DNA from: CAZTBB01 sp964611755
Lineage (GTDB): Bacteria > Pseudomonadota > Alphaproteobacteria > Micavibrionales > Micavibrionaceae
Assembly (NCBI GenBank): GCA_964611755.1
Contig: CAZTBB010000033.1
Location: forward strand, 1 to 18,714
DNA length: 18,714 nucleotides
Direction of reading: 5' to 3'
The position numbers were made by a program, and so were the translations under genes. Shown piece after piece: positions 5,739 to 13,721 of the stretch (position 1 is its first letter; the number at the start of each line of letters is the position of its first letter). A model generated the notes under the pieces. That model had not been told where the DNA came from. It ran no database searches and saw only the letters and a list, made by a program, of their open reading frames with translations.

Positions 5739-7874
5739 TTAGACACCAGTCGTTAGCTTCGCAATGATCGCCACCAACAAGATCGCAACAATGTTAGCAA
5801 TCTTAATCAATGGGTTCACCGCTGGACCAGCTGTGTCTTTGTATGGGTCGCCAACAGTATCACCTGTCACCGCAGCTTTATGAGCTTCAGAGCCCTTACC
5901 GCCGTGGTTACCTTCTTCGATGTACTTCTTAGCGTTATCCCATGCACCACCACCGGATGTCATAGAAATCGCCACGAAGAGGCCTGTCACGATAGTCCCG
6001 AGAAGCATCGCTCCAAGCGCCTGGAAGGCTGGCTCATAGCTTCCGCTGAGGTAATAGACCACACCGAAAAGAAGAACCGGCGCTGCAACCGGAAGCAAAG
6101 ATGGAACAACCATTTCTTTGATCGCAGCCTTTGTCAGCAAGTCAACCGCCTTGCCGTATTCCGGCTTGGCTTTACCAGTCATAATGCCCTTGATTTCCTT
6201 GAACTGACGACGCACCTCAACCACAACGGCTGATGCTGCACGACCAACGGCTGTCATTGACATCGCACCAAAGAGGTATGGAAGCAATCCACCAATGAAC
6301 AAACCAATCACCACATAAGGGTCCTGCAACGGGAATTCAATATCCGCATATTCAGGCATGTAGTGCTTGATTTCTTCGGTGTAAGCCGCAAACAAAACAA
6401 GAGCAGCAAGACCGGCTGAGCCAATCGCATAACCCTTGGTTACAGCTTTTGTTGTATTCCCAACAGCATCCAAAGCATCGGTTGTATCACGCACCTTCTT
6501 CGGCAGTTTCGACATTTCCGCAATACCACCAGCATTGTCCGTCACAGGGCCATAAGCATCAAGAGCAACAACCATACCTGCCAGAGATAGCATTGATGTG
6601 GCTGCAATCGCGATACCGAATAGACCAGCAAGTGAGTATGCAATGAAGATACCACCACAAATCACAATCACAGGCAGCGCTGTTGATTCCAAAGAAATCG
6701 CCAAGCCCTGAATGACGTTTGTGCCGTGACCTGTTTCTGATGATTTTGCAACACTCTTCACCGGACGGAACTCTGTGGATGTGTAGTACTCAGTGATCCA
6801 GACGATCAAGCCTGTTACACCAAGGCCTGTCAGCACACAGTAGAAAAGATCCATCCATACAATGTCTACACCAGAAGCCGTTTCAAACGGTCCGGCAAAG
6901 CCCATTGCAGGAACAACATAATAGATCAAACCGGCGGAGATCACACCAGATGCAATCAAGCCTTTATAGAGGGCCCACATAATATTTGTTCCTCCACCAA
7001 GGCGGACAAAAAATGTGCCGACAACTGACGCTACAATACACAGAGCACCAATCAGTAACGGTAGAAGCATCATTGGCTCAACTGAGTCCGGCGCGAAAGC
7101 ACTGAAAGCAATCAACATTGTTGCCACAACGGTAACAGCATATGTTTCAAACAAGTCAGCCGCCATACCGGCACAGTCACCAACATTGTCACCAACATTA
7201 TCCGCAATCACGGCTGCGTTACGAGGATCATCTTCAGGGATACCGGCTTCAACCTTACCAACAAGGTCAGCACCAACATCAGCCCCTTTCGTGAAGATAC
7301 CACCGCCAAGACGCGCAAAGATTGAAATCAATGACGCACCAAAGCCAAGAGCAACTAGCCCTTCGAGGATCTCACGCAAAATGCCCATGCGCTCTTTACC
7401 CGTTGTGCCCTCAAGACCAAGCACTTCTTGCAGGCCGTAGTAATAACCTACAACCCCGAGAAGACCAAGGCCAACCACAAGCATCCCTGTGATAGCACCT
7501 GATTTAAACGCAACGTTCAATGCAGGCTTCAAACCCTTTTTGGCCGCTTCGGTTGTCCGCACATTGGCACGCACAGACACAAGCATGCCGTTATAACCGG
7601 CCACACCGGATAAAACAGCACCAATCACAAAGCCAACTGTTACATGCCAGCCCAAAAGGCTGTACAAAATCGCGGCAACAACAACACCTACCAAACCAAT
7701 GGTAGAGTATTGACGGTTTAGATAAGCCGCCGCGCCTTCTTGAATAGCGCCGGCAATCTCCTTCATTTTTTTGGTTCCTGCACTTTGGTTCAGAACCTGA
7801 AATGAGGCAATAACCGCATACAGCAAAGCCAGTACACCGCACGCCCCAATGACAATATATGGATCAATAGTCAT
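5739..7874 (-). CDS. hppA: potassium-independent proton-pumping membrane pyrophosphatase
   Basis: This is an integral membrane enzyme of about 16 helices that couples pyrophosphate hydrolysis to proton export. From the ATG at 7874 it has 711 residues. The conserved pyrophosphate and Mg sites are complete: KGADVGADLVGKVE and DDPRNAAVIADNVGDNVGD (about residues 196-232), DAYGPVTDNAGGIAEM (439-454) and GDTVGDPYKDTAGPAVNP near the C-terminus. In the GNTTKAVTKG motif Lys476 and Thr479 mark the potassium-independent, H+-pumping subfamily; potassium-dependent enzymes have Ala at the first site. The chosen start follows AAGGGG at good spacing. A reading to 7967 adds 31 polar residues without membrane character. 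The gene has its own terminator on the 3' side and another terminator upstream, so it is probably monocistronic. Confidence 0.97.
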   Translation of the reverse strand: MTIDPYIVIGACGVLALLYAVIASFQVLNQSAGTKKMKEIAGAIQEGAAAYLNRQYSTIGLVGVVVAAILYSLLGWHVTVGFVIGAVLSGVAGYNGMLVSVRANVRTTEAAKKGLKPALNVAFKSGAITGMLVVGLGLLGVVGYYYGLQEVLGLEGTTGKERMGILREILEGLVALGFGASLISIFARLGGGIFTKGADVGADLVGKVEAGIPEDDPRNAAVIADNVGDNVGDCAGMAADLFETYAVTVVATMLIAFSAFAPDSVEPMMLLPLLIGALCIVASVVGTFFVRLGGGTNIMWALYKGLIASGVISAGLIYYVVPAMGFAGPFETASGVDIVWMDLFYCVLTGLGVTGLIVWITEYYTSTEFRPVKSVAKSSETGHGTNVIQGLAISLESTALPVIVICGGIFIAYSLAGLFGIAIAATSMLSLAGMVVALDAYGPVTDNAGGIAEMSKLPKKVRDTTDALDAVGNTTKAVTKGYAIGSAGLAALVLFAAYTEEIKHYMPEYADIEFPLQDPYVVIGLFIGGLLPYLFGAMSMTAVGRAASAVVVEVRRQFKEIKGIMTGKAKPEYGKAVDLLTKAAIKEMVVPSLLPVAAPVLLFGVVYYLSGSYEPAFQALGAMLLGTIVTGLFVAISMTSGGGAWDNAKKYIEEGNHGGKGSEAHKAAVTGDTVGDPYKDTAGPAVNPLIKIANIVAILLVAIIAKLTTGV

Positions 7875-8056
7875 AAATATCCCCTTATCGTTTTTATTGT
7901 CTTGTTTTTCACTACACGTATGCCAGCCCAATAAACCACATGGGATGACTCGCAATTTGGACTTCATGTTAAGGAGAGTTAAATCAGGAATAAAGGGAAG
8001 ATATTGTTTTTACACAGATTTCTTATTTTTGCGCCAAAAACACCCAATATCAGGAC

Positions 8057-8081
8057 AAAAAAAAGCCCGGCGAACCGGGCT
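8057..8081 (-). terminator. intrinsic terminator of the fliL-like gene
   Basis: AGCCCGG (8064-8070), CGAA tetraloop, CCGGGCT (8075-8081) is a 7-bp GC-rich stem. On the minus strand it is followed by a run of eight T (8057-8064), counting the closing base. It lies 34 bases after the stop codon of the fliL-like gene. The 180 bases from here to hppA hold no other feature that I can recognise and probably contain the hppA promoter. Confidence 0.92.
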
Positions 8082-8115
8082 ATAGAGGGTCGTTTATGGC
8101 TAAACCGTTCAATTC

Positions 8116-8589
8116 TTAAATTGGGCGTTGCTGTACAACCTGCAACAACACATCATTGACAATATCCTTACCCAGAACCTTTGCGCTGACTTTATTCAAA
8201 CGTTTTTTGATGGCGCTCACCTGAATGACACCACCATTTGTGACCGCATGGCGATTTAACATGCCGTACATATCCTGTATAAACGCATCTTTCAGACGCG
8301 GCGAGAGATGCTCGACCTTGCTCGCGCCTTTATCGTCAAATACTTCCAGTGCAACAACCATGCTCACAACTTGTGAAACACCCGTATCGTCTACAATTGG
8401 AAGAATAAGCGGATCAAGCTCAACAAACTTGAACTTGGAAGGATCTACATCCTTTTTTTCCGCCACTTCTTTTTCGATGACTTTTTGACCAGAAGATGCT
8501 TCGGCAGATTTGGAGAAATAGAAATAGGCACCAGCCGCTCCACCGCCGACAACCGCTATCGCTGCGATAGCCAAAATCAATTTTTGCAT
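8116..8589 (-). CDS. FliL-like single-pass membrane protein
   Basis: This 157-residue protein resembles the FliL family, whose classic members sit around the flagellar stator. An N-terminal membrane anchor (about residues 3-25, LILAIAAIAVVGGGAAGAYF) leads into a charged linker with EKEVAEKK and a periplasmic domain. That domain carries VELDPLILPIVDD, a VVSMVVALEVFD strand and LSPRLKDAFIQDMYGMLNRH, which follow the family pattern. The start at 8589 has GAGG nine bases upstream; the TTG at 8604 overlaps that site and is less likely. No other flagellar gene is in the window, and terminators stand on both sides, so the gene is probably a single unit. It may be flagellar, or a FliL-domain protein used elsewhere in the envelope. 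Confidence 0.72.
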   Translation of the reverse strand: MQKLILAIAAIAVVGGGAAGAYFYFSKSAEASSGQKVIEKEVAEKKDVDPSKFKFVELDPLILPIVDDTGVSQVVSMVVALEVFDDKGASKVEHLSPRLKDAFIQDMYGMLNRHAVTNGGVIQVSAIKKRLNKVSAKVLGKDIVNDVLLQVVQQRPI

Positions 8590-8687
8590 AGAACAAACCC
8601 TCAAATACTGTTCTTTTTAAACCCGTACTCTATAAGTTTAATATGGAAACAATTAACAGGGGCTTATTAATAGATAAAACTTTAGAT

Positions 8688-8710
8688 AAAAAAATAGACC
8701 AAACGGCCTA
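8688..8710 (-). terminator. intrinsic terminator after nusB, end of the rpiB-nusB unit
   Basis: On the minus strand TAGGCC (8705-8710), GTTT loop, GGTCTA (8695-8700) forms a 6-bp stem with one G-U pair, followed by seven T (8688-8694). It lies 31 bases after the nusB stop codon and closes the long metabolic operon. Confidence 0.75.
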
Positions 8711-8740
8711 AAAATTACATAAGCCATTGATATTAAAGGG

Positions 8741-9223
8741 CTAGGATCTTAGATTTTTTTTCAAATTATCCAGAATACCATTCACAAAAGAGACTTCGCT
8801 TTGCTCATAAAAGGCATGTCCGATGTTCAAATAATCATTAATAATGATGGGGGCATCGATTTCGCTATGCTCCAACAACTCAAAGGCACCACACATTAAA
8901 ATGGCCTTCAAAAGAGGTTCTACATCCGAAAATGAGCTTTTATTGCCCTGCATGGCCCCCTCTAAAACCGATGTGACATCGTCTTTGCGGCGCTCAACAC
9001 CATCAATTACGGCTTTTAGCAAGGCACCATCGGGCTTGACCATTTCCTCGCCCTCAATCTCCATGCCTGCCCGCTTGTAGAGAAAATCCTCTAATAATTC
9101 ATCTGCGCTTTGGTGGTTGTGATGATTTTGATACAAAGCTTGAACCGCCATAAGGCGAGCCACAACTGCTTTTACAGCCTGTTTTCCGTCATCGCTTGAC
9201 TTGATTTTAGGTGCATCACTCAT
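8741..9223 (-). CDS. nusB: transcription antitermination factor NusB
   Basis: NusB binds boxA RNA with S10 (NusE) in the antitermination complex of rRNA operons. The 160-residue protein has an all-helical NusB pattern: KAVVARLMAVQALYQ at residues about 18-32, DVEPLLKAILMCGAFELLEH in the middle, the signature DAPIIINDYLNIGHAF and the closing SFVNGILDNLKKNL. A short polar N-terminal extension is present. The gene starts 11 bases after the ribH stop codon, with AAGGCG overlapping that stop, so it is translated in the rib operon. The ribH-nusB pair is widely conserved. In many alphaproteobacteria thiL follows nusB; here a terminator and the fliL-like gene follow. Confidence 0.96.
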   Translation of the reverse strand: MSDAPKIKSSDDGKQAVKAVVARLMAVQALYQNHHNHQSADELLEDFLYKRAGMEIEGEEMVKPDGALLKAVIDGVERRKDDVTSVLEGAMQGNKSSFSDVEPLLKAILMCGAFELLEHSEIDAPIIINDYLNIGHAFYEQSEVSFVNGILDNLKKNLRS

Positions 9224-9234
9224 AGTTTAACGCC

Positions 9235-9678
9235 TTATACCCCGTATTTTGCCTTTAAATCGATTATAGCCAGAGCAGCATGCACCGCATCTGCCCCCTT
9301 GTTCTTTTGAGACGGATCGGCACGAACTATTGCTTGCGCTTTGTTTTCACACGTTAAAATCGCATTGCCGATTGCCGTGTTATGATCCAGTGATAAACGG
9401 GTCAGCCCACGCGCGCTCTCTTCGCAGACAATATCGTAATGCGAGGTTTCCCCGCGAATAATGCAGCCCAGCGCAACAAAACCATCGAATCCTTGTCCAT
9501 TTTGTCGTGATAGTCCAATTTTAACGGCTGCGGGTATTTCCAAAGCCCCCGGCACGCCCACAATTTCATATGTCGCTCCGGCATCTTCGGCGGCCTGCCT
9601 GGCACCGGACAAAAGATGATCGGACACATCCTCGTAATAGCGGGCCTCTATGAACATTAAATGCGGAGCTTTACTCAT
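9235..9678 (-). CDS. ribH: 6,7-dimethyl-8-ribityllumazine synthase
   Basis: This enzyme condenses 5-amino-6-ribitylaminouracil with 3,4-dihydroxy-2-butanone 4-phosphate, the penultimate step of riboflavin synthesis. The 147-residue length fits. Visible motifs are the N-terminal IEARYYEDVSDHLLSGA, the substrate loop GVPGALEIPAAVK (41-53), GCIIRGETSHYD with catalytic His80, and NTAIGNAILTCENKAQA. The C-terminal NKGADAVHAALAIIDLK completes the fold. Instead of the phenylalanine that stacks on the substrate in many homologues, the N-terminal motif reads ARYY. The gene lies 37 bases after the DHBP synthase gene and 11 bases before nusB. Confidence 0.97.
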   Translation of the reverse strand: MSKAPHLMFIEARYYEDVSDHLLSGARQAAEDAGATYEIVGVPGALEIPAAVKIGLSRQNGQGFDGFVALGCIIRGETSHYDIVCEESARGLTRLSLDHNTAIGNAILTCENKAQAIVRADPSQKNKGADAVHAALAIIDLKAKYGV

Positions 9679-9715
9679 AATTTCATTAACTTTTTTAAAA
9701 ACTTATCAGACTTTT

Positions 9716-10861
9716 CTAAACGATGGACTCTTGCTTTGAAATCTTAAGCCCGTACCCGTCGAGGCCTACAATATTTTTTGATGAACTAGAAAGCAAGATC
9801 ATTTCTGAGACACCTAAATCTTTTAGTATTTGCGCGCCAATTCCATAACTGCGAAATTCCTGCTCTTTTGGGCTGTGGGATTCATTTACTTGTTCTGTCT
9901 TACCCAGCTTTCGAGAGAGTGCACGCGGGTTGGATTCACGGATAATTACAATTACACCCGACCCATTCTCATGAATGCGGGCCATTGATTTTTGTAATAT
10001 TTGATCGCCCTGCCCTAAAACATCGCGCATAAAATCCACACCATGCATACGCACCATTGTCGGTTCTGTATCCTGAATGCCCCCCTTCACCAAGACGACA
10101 TGCTCTGTGTATTGAAGTGTATTGGCATAGAGTATCAGATCAAAATCACCATATTGTTCTGTGCTGTATTGGCCTTCATGAATACGTTCGACAAGAGATT
10201 CCGTCTGTCTGCGATAGGCAATCAAATCGGCAATCGTGCCTATTTTAAGGTCATGCTTCTCGGCATAGATCATCAAATCCGGCAAGCGTGCCATTGTCCC
10301 GTCATCATTCATGATTTCACAAATCACACCCGCACCGGAAAACCCTGAGAGCTTGGCCAGATCAACGGCTGCCTCGGTATGCCCTGCACGCACCAGAACC
10401 CCGCCATCCCGCGCCTTGAGCGGAAAGACATGACCCGGTGTTGCAATGTCACCCGGGCCGCTTTTGGGGTCAATGGCCGTTAAGATCGTTGTTGCGCGGT
10501 CTGCTGCGGATATTCCTGTCGTCACCCCTTCTTTGGCTTCGATGGACACCGTAAAGGCTGTGCGGTGATGCGTGTTATCACCACGCCCCATAAGCTCCAA
10601 GCCAAGACGCTCCACCATAGCCCCTTCCATTGGCAAACAAATCAGGCCGCGCCCTTCCTTGGCCATAAAATTAATATTATCGGCACTCGCCATCTCGGCC
10701 GCGATGATCAGGTCGCCTTCATTCTCACGGTCCTCGTCATCCACCAAAATAACAGGCTTCCCCGCTTTCACATCGGCCAGAATATCTTCCATTGCAGACA
10801 AAGTCATTGTGTCATGTGTGTGTGTCGGTTTATGCATCGCTTTACTCATGTTATCACTCAT
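9716..10861 (-). CDS. ribB: DHBP synthase with degenerate GTP cyclohydrolase II-like domain (RibBX type)
   Basis: The N-terminal domain (about residues 18-218) is a complete 3,4-dihydroxy-2-butanone 4-phosphate synthase, making the four-carbon unit of riboflavin from ribulose 5-phosphate. It has DDEDRENEGDL (41-51), GDNTHHRTAFTVS (94-106) and AGHTEAAVDLAKLSG (159-173). The C-terminal part (about 225-381) keeps the GTP cyclohydrolase II outline, such as VRMHG, YGIGAQILKDLGV and a GLDGYGLKI end. However, it has no cysteine after residue 181, so the three zinc ligands are absent, and the REGRGIGL-type active-site segment reads RESNPRALSRKL. GTP cyclohydrolase activity is therefore unlikely. Such RibB plus RibX-like fusions are known in Proteobacteria. 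The start codon overlaps the ribE stop codon by four bases (ATGA). Confidence 0.93.
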   Translation of the reverse strand: MSDNMSKAMHKPTHTHDTMTLSAMEDILADVKAGKPVILVDDEDRENEGDLIIAAEMASADNINFMAKEGRGLICLPMEGAMVERLGLELMGRGDNTHHRTAFTVSIEAKEGVTTGISAADRATTILTAIDPKSGPGDIATPGHVFPLKARDGGVLVRAGHTEAAVDLAKLSGFSGAGVICEIMNDDGTMARLPDLMIYAEKHDLKIGTIADLIAYRRQTESLVERIHEGQYSTEQYGDFDLILYANTLQYTEHVVLVKGGIQDTEPTMVRMHGVDFMRDVLGQGDQILQKSMARIHENGSGVIVIIRESNPRALSRKLGKTEQVNESHSPKEQEFRSYGIGAQILKDLGVSEMILLSSSSKNIVGLDGYGLKISKQESIV

Positions 10862-11451
10862 GTCGCCCCTAACATTCTCCGGACATAACGGGCTAACATA
10901 TCAATTTCAATATTGATGCTATCACCCTGTTTATAGGTCTTGAATGTTGTTTCCTCCCAAGTATGGGGAATGATATTAACGCCAAACCAATCCGTTTCAA
11001 CCTCATTAACGGTGAGCGACACCCCATCCAGAGCAATAGAGCCCTTTGGCGCTATAAACTGCATCAAATCCGCGGGCGGTGCAATGCGAACACGATGAGA
11101 GCCACCTTCTTGCGTGATTGCCGTGATTTCGGCAACGCCGTCCACATGTCCAAAAACAAAATGCCCCCCCAGCGCATCCCCCAGACGCAAAGATGGCTCC
11201 AGATTAAGGGCAACGCCCTCTTTCCACATCTTCGCCGTGGTTTTGGATAATGTTTCACGCGATACATCAACGTCAAACCAATCATCCCCTTTTTGCGTCA
11301 CACTCAAACACACACCTGAACAACAAATAGACGCGCCGATCTCCTCGGTTTCAAGATTAAGACCCCCAACACCAATGCGCAGGCGCATATCTTTATCATG
11401 CTGCTCGATTGTTTGGATTTCACCAATATCTTGTATAAGGCCAGTAAACAT
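10858..11451 (-). CDS. ribE: riboflavin synthase alpha subunit
   Basis: Riboflavin synthase dismutates two molecules of 6,7-dimethyl-8-ribityllumazine to riboflavin and the ribitylaminouracil. The 197-residue protein shows the internal duplication of the family. Repeat 1 begins MFTGLIQDIGEI and holds GASICCSGVCLSVT (39-52). Repeat 2 begins at about residue 97 (HFVFGHVDGVAEI) and holds KGSIALDGVSLTVNEV (136-151) and NIIPHTWEETT. The C-terminal NIEIDMLARYV is also typical. The gene overlaps the DHBP synthase gene by four bases and starts 61 bases after the stop codon of the unknown gene upstream. Confidence 0.97.
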   Translation of the reverse strand: MFTGLIQDIGEIQTIEQHDKDMRLRIGVGGLNLETEEIGASICCSGVCLSVTQKGDDWFDVDVSRETLSKTTAKMWKEGVALNLEPSLRLGDALGGHFVFGHVDGVAEITAITQEGGSHRVRIAPPADLMQFIAPKGSIALDGVSLTVNEVETDWFGVNIIPHTWEETTFKTYKQGDSINIEIDMLARYVRRMLGAT

Positions 11452-11512
11452 GGGGCGGACAATAGCTTAATTGTTGACCCTTGACCAGCTATCTTATTCA
11501 CAAAATGCGAGA

Positions 11513-12166
11513 TTAAAAAAGATCGTAATTATGAGGGGGCGGCTTTGGGCGCAAGCCATCATTAATCTGCCGGACAATGCGCTCTTCAAAATCAGCCCAA
11601 GAAATTTTTTCTCCAGTGACATCCGTGTGCGGTCCGCCCGGATGGTTTTTGTAATAACTCACTCCAAAATTAGAGAGCAATACCAGCATCTTATCGGCCT
11701 CAAAAATCTGTGATGCAGAAAAATCATCGACTTGATCCGTATAGGCATCATAGGCGTTTTTGATCAATTCCGGCAAAACACGTTGAATATCCTCGTCCGA
11801 TGTTTCTTGTGGGCTTAACATCACCCAATTCCCGTGTTCTGCATGCCCTTCCAGATATTCTTCTATCATGCGGCCAACATGGCATGCCATCTCGATCACA
11901 TGCCAGTTTTCTTCATTTAAATATCTGTTTTCGGGGTTATCAGTAATGAATATCAGCTTGTCTTCTTCATCATATTGCATGCCGACGATATCAAGATGTT
12001 TTAAATAACGCATACAAAGATCAGGGTTGCGGATTTTAAAACCTATGCGGTCATCCTCGGGGCGGGCGGATTTGGACCAAATCTCGAAACGCCAGCCGCG
12101 CTCCTGATCCTGCGGAATTCTATAGCTCTTTTTTCTTTTTCTGTCTCCGTGCATGTTTATTTTCAT
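11513..12166 (-). CDS. hypothetical protein inside the riboflavin operon
   Basis: I do not recognise this protein of about 217 residues. It opens with a strongly basic stretch (HGDRKRKKSYRI) and is then soluble and rich in acidic residues. Notable segments are RGWRFEIWSKSARPEDDRIGF, a run of aromatic and acidic residues around NEENWHVIEMACHVGRMIEEYL, and a C-terminal part ending in LRPKPPPHNYDLF. There is no signal peptide, membrane helix or recognisable catalytic motif. Its first codons lie inside ribD: the overlap is 47 bases for the ATG at 12166 and 35 for the ATG at 12154. Neither ATG has a purine-rich site upstream. The frame stays open for over 200 codons on the operon strand between ribD and ribE, so it is very likely a real gene, with an uncertain start. 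Confidence 0.75.
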   Translation of the reverse strand: MKINMHGDRKRKKSYRIPQDQERGWRFEIWSKSARPEDDRIGFKIRNPDLCMRYLKHLDIVGMQYDEEDKLIFITDNPENRYLNEENWHVIEMACHVGRMIEEYLEGHAEHGNWVMLSPQETSDEDIQRVLPELIKNAYDAYTDQVDDFSASQIFEADKMLVLLSNFGVSYYKNHPGGPHTDVTGEKISWADFEERIVRQINDGLRPKPPPHNYDLF

Positions 12167-13223
12167 ATATAAGCACGCGCTGCTTCGCAAGAAAAAAATC
12201 CTTTATGTGCTCAAGATTGTAATTATCTTGCCAATCCGTATTTATAAACCCGTTTATACCACTCTCAATATCAGCATCACCTTGGATAATGACAAACTGA
12301 TCAGCAAGCTGGGCACGCATGAACGCATCATGAATCGTTGCGCCCCCCTCCACCAACAACCTTTGAATGCCTCGTGCATGCAGCGCAGCCATCACGGCGG
12401 TTAAATCATGAGGGCTGGTTTCCATAACCTCAACACCTTTGGCCCTTAAGCGCTCCTTTTTTGCACCATCTGCGGCGGTGCTGACAATCACCACAGGCAC
12501 GTCACGAGCGGTCTGGACCAAAACAGATTCTTCATTTATTTTCAAACCACTATCCAGAACAATTCGGGTGGGCTTATGCTCAACCCCCGCCAGTCTCGTG
12601 GTCAGTGATGGATCGTCATTGAGGGCTGTATTGATCCCTACCAATATCCCATCATGCTGCGCGCGAAGAATATGCACATAACGATCGGTTATCTCATTTG
12701 TAATCTTGATCGGCTGACCTTGCGCCCCGGCAATCATATTATTCTTTGAAAGCGCCAGCTTGAGCGTAATTTCCGGCCGCCCCTCTTCCATACCGAGGAA
12801 AAAGCCTTTTAGGCCAGAATAAGCTTCATCGGCGCAGGCACCAAGCTCCACATCAATGCCGGCCTCTTTAAGCATTGCAATGCCGCCGCCATTAACGTCC
12901 GGGTTAGGATCACCCAGCGCAATAACACAACGCTTTATACCTGCCCTTATCAAAGCCTCTGCACATGGTCCGGTCTGACCATGATGCGAGCACGGCTCCA
13001 GAGTGACATAAGCGGTTGCACCCTGCGCTTTCTCCCCTGCCATATCAAGCGCCCTTGTTTCTGCATGCGGGCGCCCGTTATCGGCGGTGCGCGCTCTGGC
13101 GATCACAACGCCTTCCTTAACCAACACGCACCCCACAGACGGATTAGAGCCTGTGCGCCCCAAACCAGTGCGAGCCAGCGCAATAGCGCTGCGCATAAAA
13201 TGATCATCGTATGGAAAATGCAT
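12120..13223 (-). CDS. ribD: bifunctional diaminohydroxyphosphoribosylaminopyrimidine deaminase / 5-amino-6-(5-phosphoribosylamino)uracil reductase
   Basis: RibD performs the second and third steps of riboflavin synthesis. The N-terminal zinc-dependent deaminase domain (about 1-145) shows NPSVGCVLV, the His-Ala-Glu motif at 53-55 (GRPHAETRAL) and the second zinc motif PCSHHGQTGPC with Cys78 and Cys87. The C-terminal reductase domain (about 150-350) has ITLKLALSKNNMIA, the NADPH region HDGILVGINTALNDDPSLTTR and LLVEGGATIHDAFM. The length of 367 is normal. The very end, ARRQKKKKEL, is unusually lysine-rich and overlaps the next gene in another frame. The start is nine bases after the nrdR stop codon with no strong ribosome binding site, suggesting coupled translation. 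Confidence 0.96.
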   Translation of the reverse strand: MHFPYDDHFMRSAIALARTGLGRTGSNPSVGCVLVKEGVVIARARTADNGRPHAETRALDMAGEKAQGATAYVTLEPCSHHGQTGPCAEALIRAGIKRCVIALGDPNPDVNGGGIAMLKEAGIDVELGACADEAYSGLKGFFLGMEEGRPEITLKLALSKNNMIAGAQGQPIKITNEITDRYVHILRAQHDGILVGINTALNDDPSLTTRLAGVEHKPTRIVLDSGLKINEESVLVQTARDVPVVIVSTAADGAKKERLRAKGVEVMETSPHDLTAVMAALHARGIQRLLVEGGATIHDAFMRAQLADQFVIIQGDADIESGINGFINTDWQDNYNLEHIKDFFLAKQRVLIYENKHARRQKKKKEL

Positions 13224-13232
13224 GAGGAGAGC

Positions 13233-13706
13233 CTAGCTTGCTTTTTGACGCTTTTGAAGGCCGCGCACCTCATTTAGGAAGACATCGAAATCTTCCGGAT
13301 CACGGAAATCCTGATAAACAGAGGCATAGCGAATATACCCGACAACATCCAGATCCATGAGGGCCCGCATAACCTGTTCACCAATCTGGTGTGCGGCAAT
13401 TTCATGCTCACCTTGGCTTTCGAGATTGCGAACAATCTGATGCGCCGCGGTTTCGATCTGAGCCAGCTCCACCGGTCGCTTTTGAAGTGCAACCTGCATT
13501 GAGCGGATGACCTTATCCGCATCAAATGGCTGCTTGCGGCCATCTGATTTTAACACTGTCATCTCACGCAGCTGCACACGCTCAAAGGTTGTAAAGCGCT
13601 GGTCGCAAGATGGACATGACCTGCGACGACGAATAGAGGCATGATCCTCGGATGGCCGAGAATCTTTCACTTGTGTCTCTTCATTTCCACAAAATGGACA
13701 GCGCAT
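13233..13706 (-). CDS. nrdR: transcriptional repressor NrdR
   Basis: NrdR represses ribonucleotide reductase genes in response to dATP/ATP. The 157-residue protein begins with a zinc ribbon with cysteines 3, 6, 31 and 34 (MRCPFCGNEE, RRSCPSCDQRF). An ATP-cone domain follows from about residue 46: REMTVLKSDGRKQPFDADKVIRSM, then IGEQVMRALMDLDVVGYIRYASVYQDF. These are the diagnostic features of the family. It sits 15 bases downstream of glyA and nine bases upstream of ribD, a common alphaproteobacterial order. I see no clear NrdR box repeat in the window, so its targets are probably elsewhere. Confidence 0.97.
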   Translation of the reverse strand: MRCPFCGNEETQVKDSRPSEDHASIRRRRSCPSCDQRFTTFERVQLREMTVLKSDGRKQPFDADKVIRSMQVALQKRPVELAQIETAAHQIVRNLESQGEHEIAAHQIGEQVMRALMDLDVVGYIRYASVYQDFRDPEDFDVFLNEVRGLQKRQKAS

Positions 13707-13721
13707 CCAATACCTTTCAAA

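Noticed and set aside
7015..7440. Long plus-strand reading frame opposite hppA
   Set aside because: It is antisense to a complete, strongly conserved gene, with low-complexity Ser/Thr/Pro/Ala translation and no ribosome binding site; it reflects codon bias of hppA.
7875..7967. Longer start for hppA
   Set aside because: The extra 31 residues are polar and lack family similarity, while AAGGGG stands directly before the ATG at 7874.
11304..11501. Reading frame overlapping the start of ribE in another frame
   Set aside because: It lies mostly within ribE, has no family features and no start signal.
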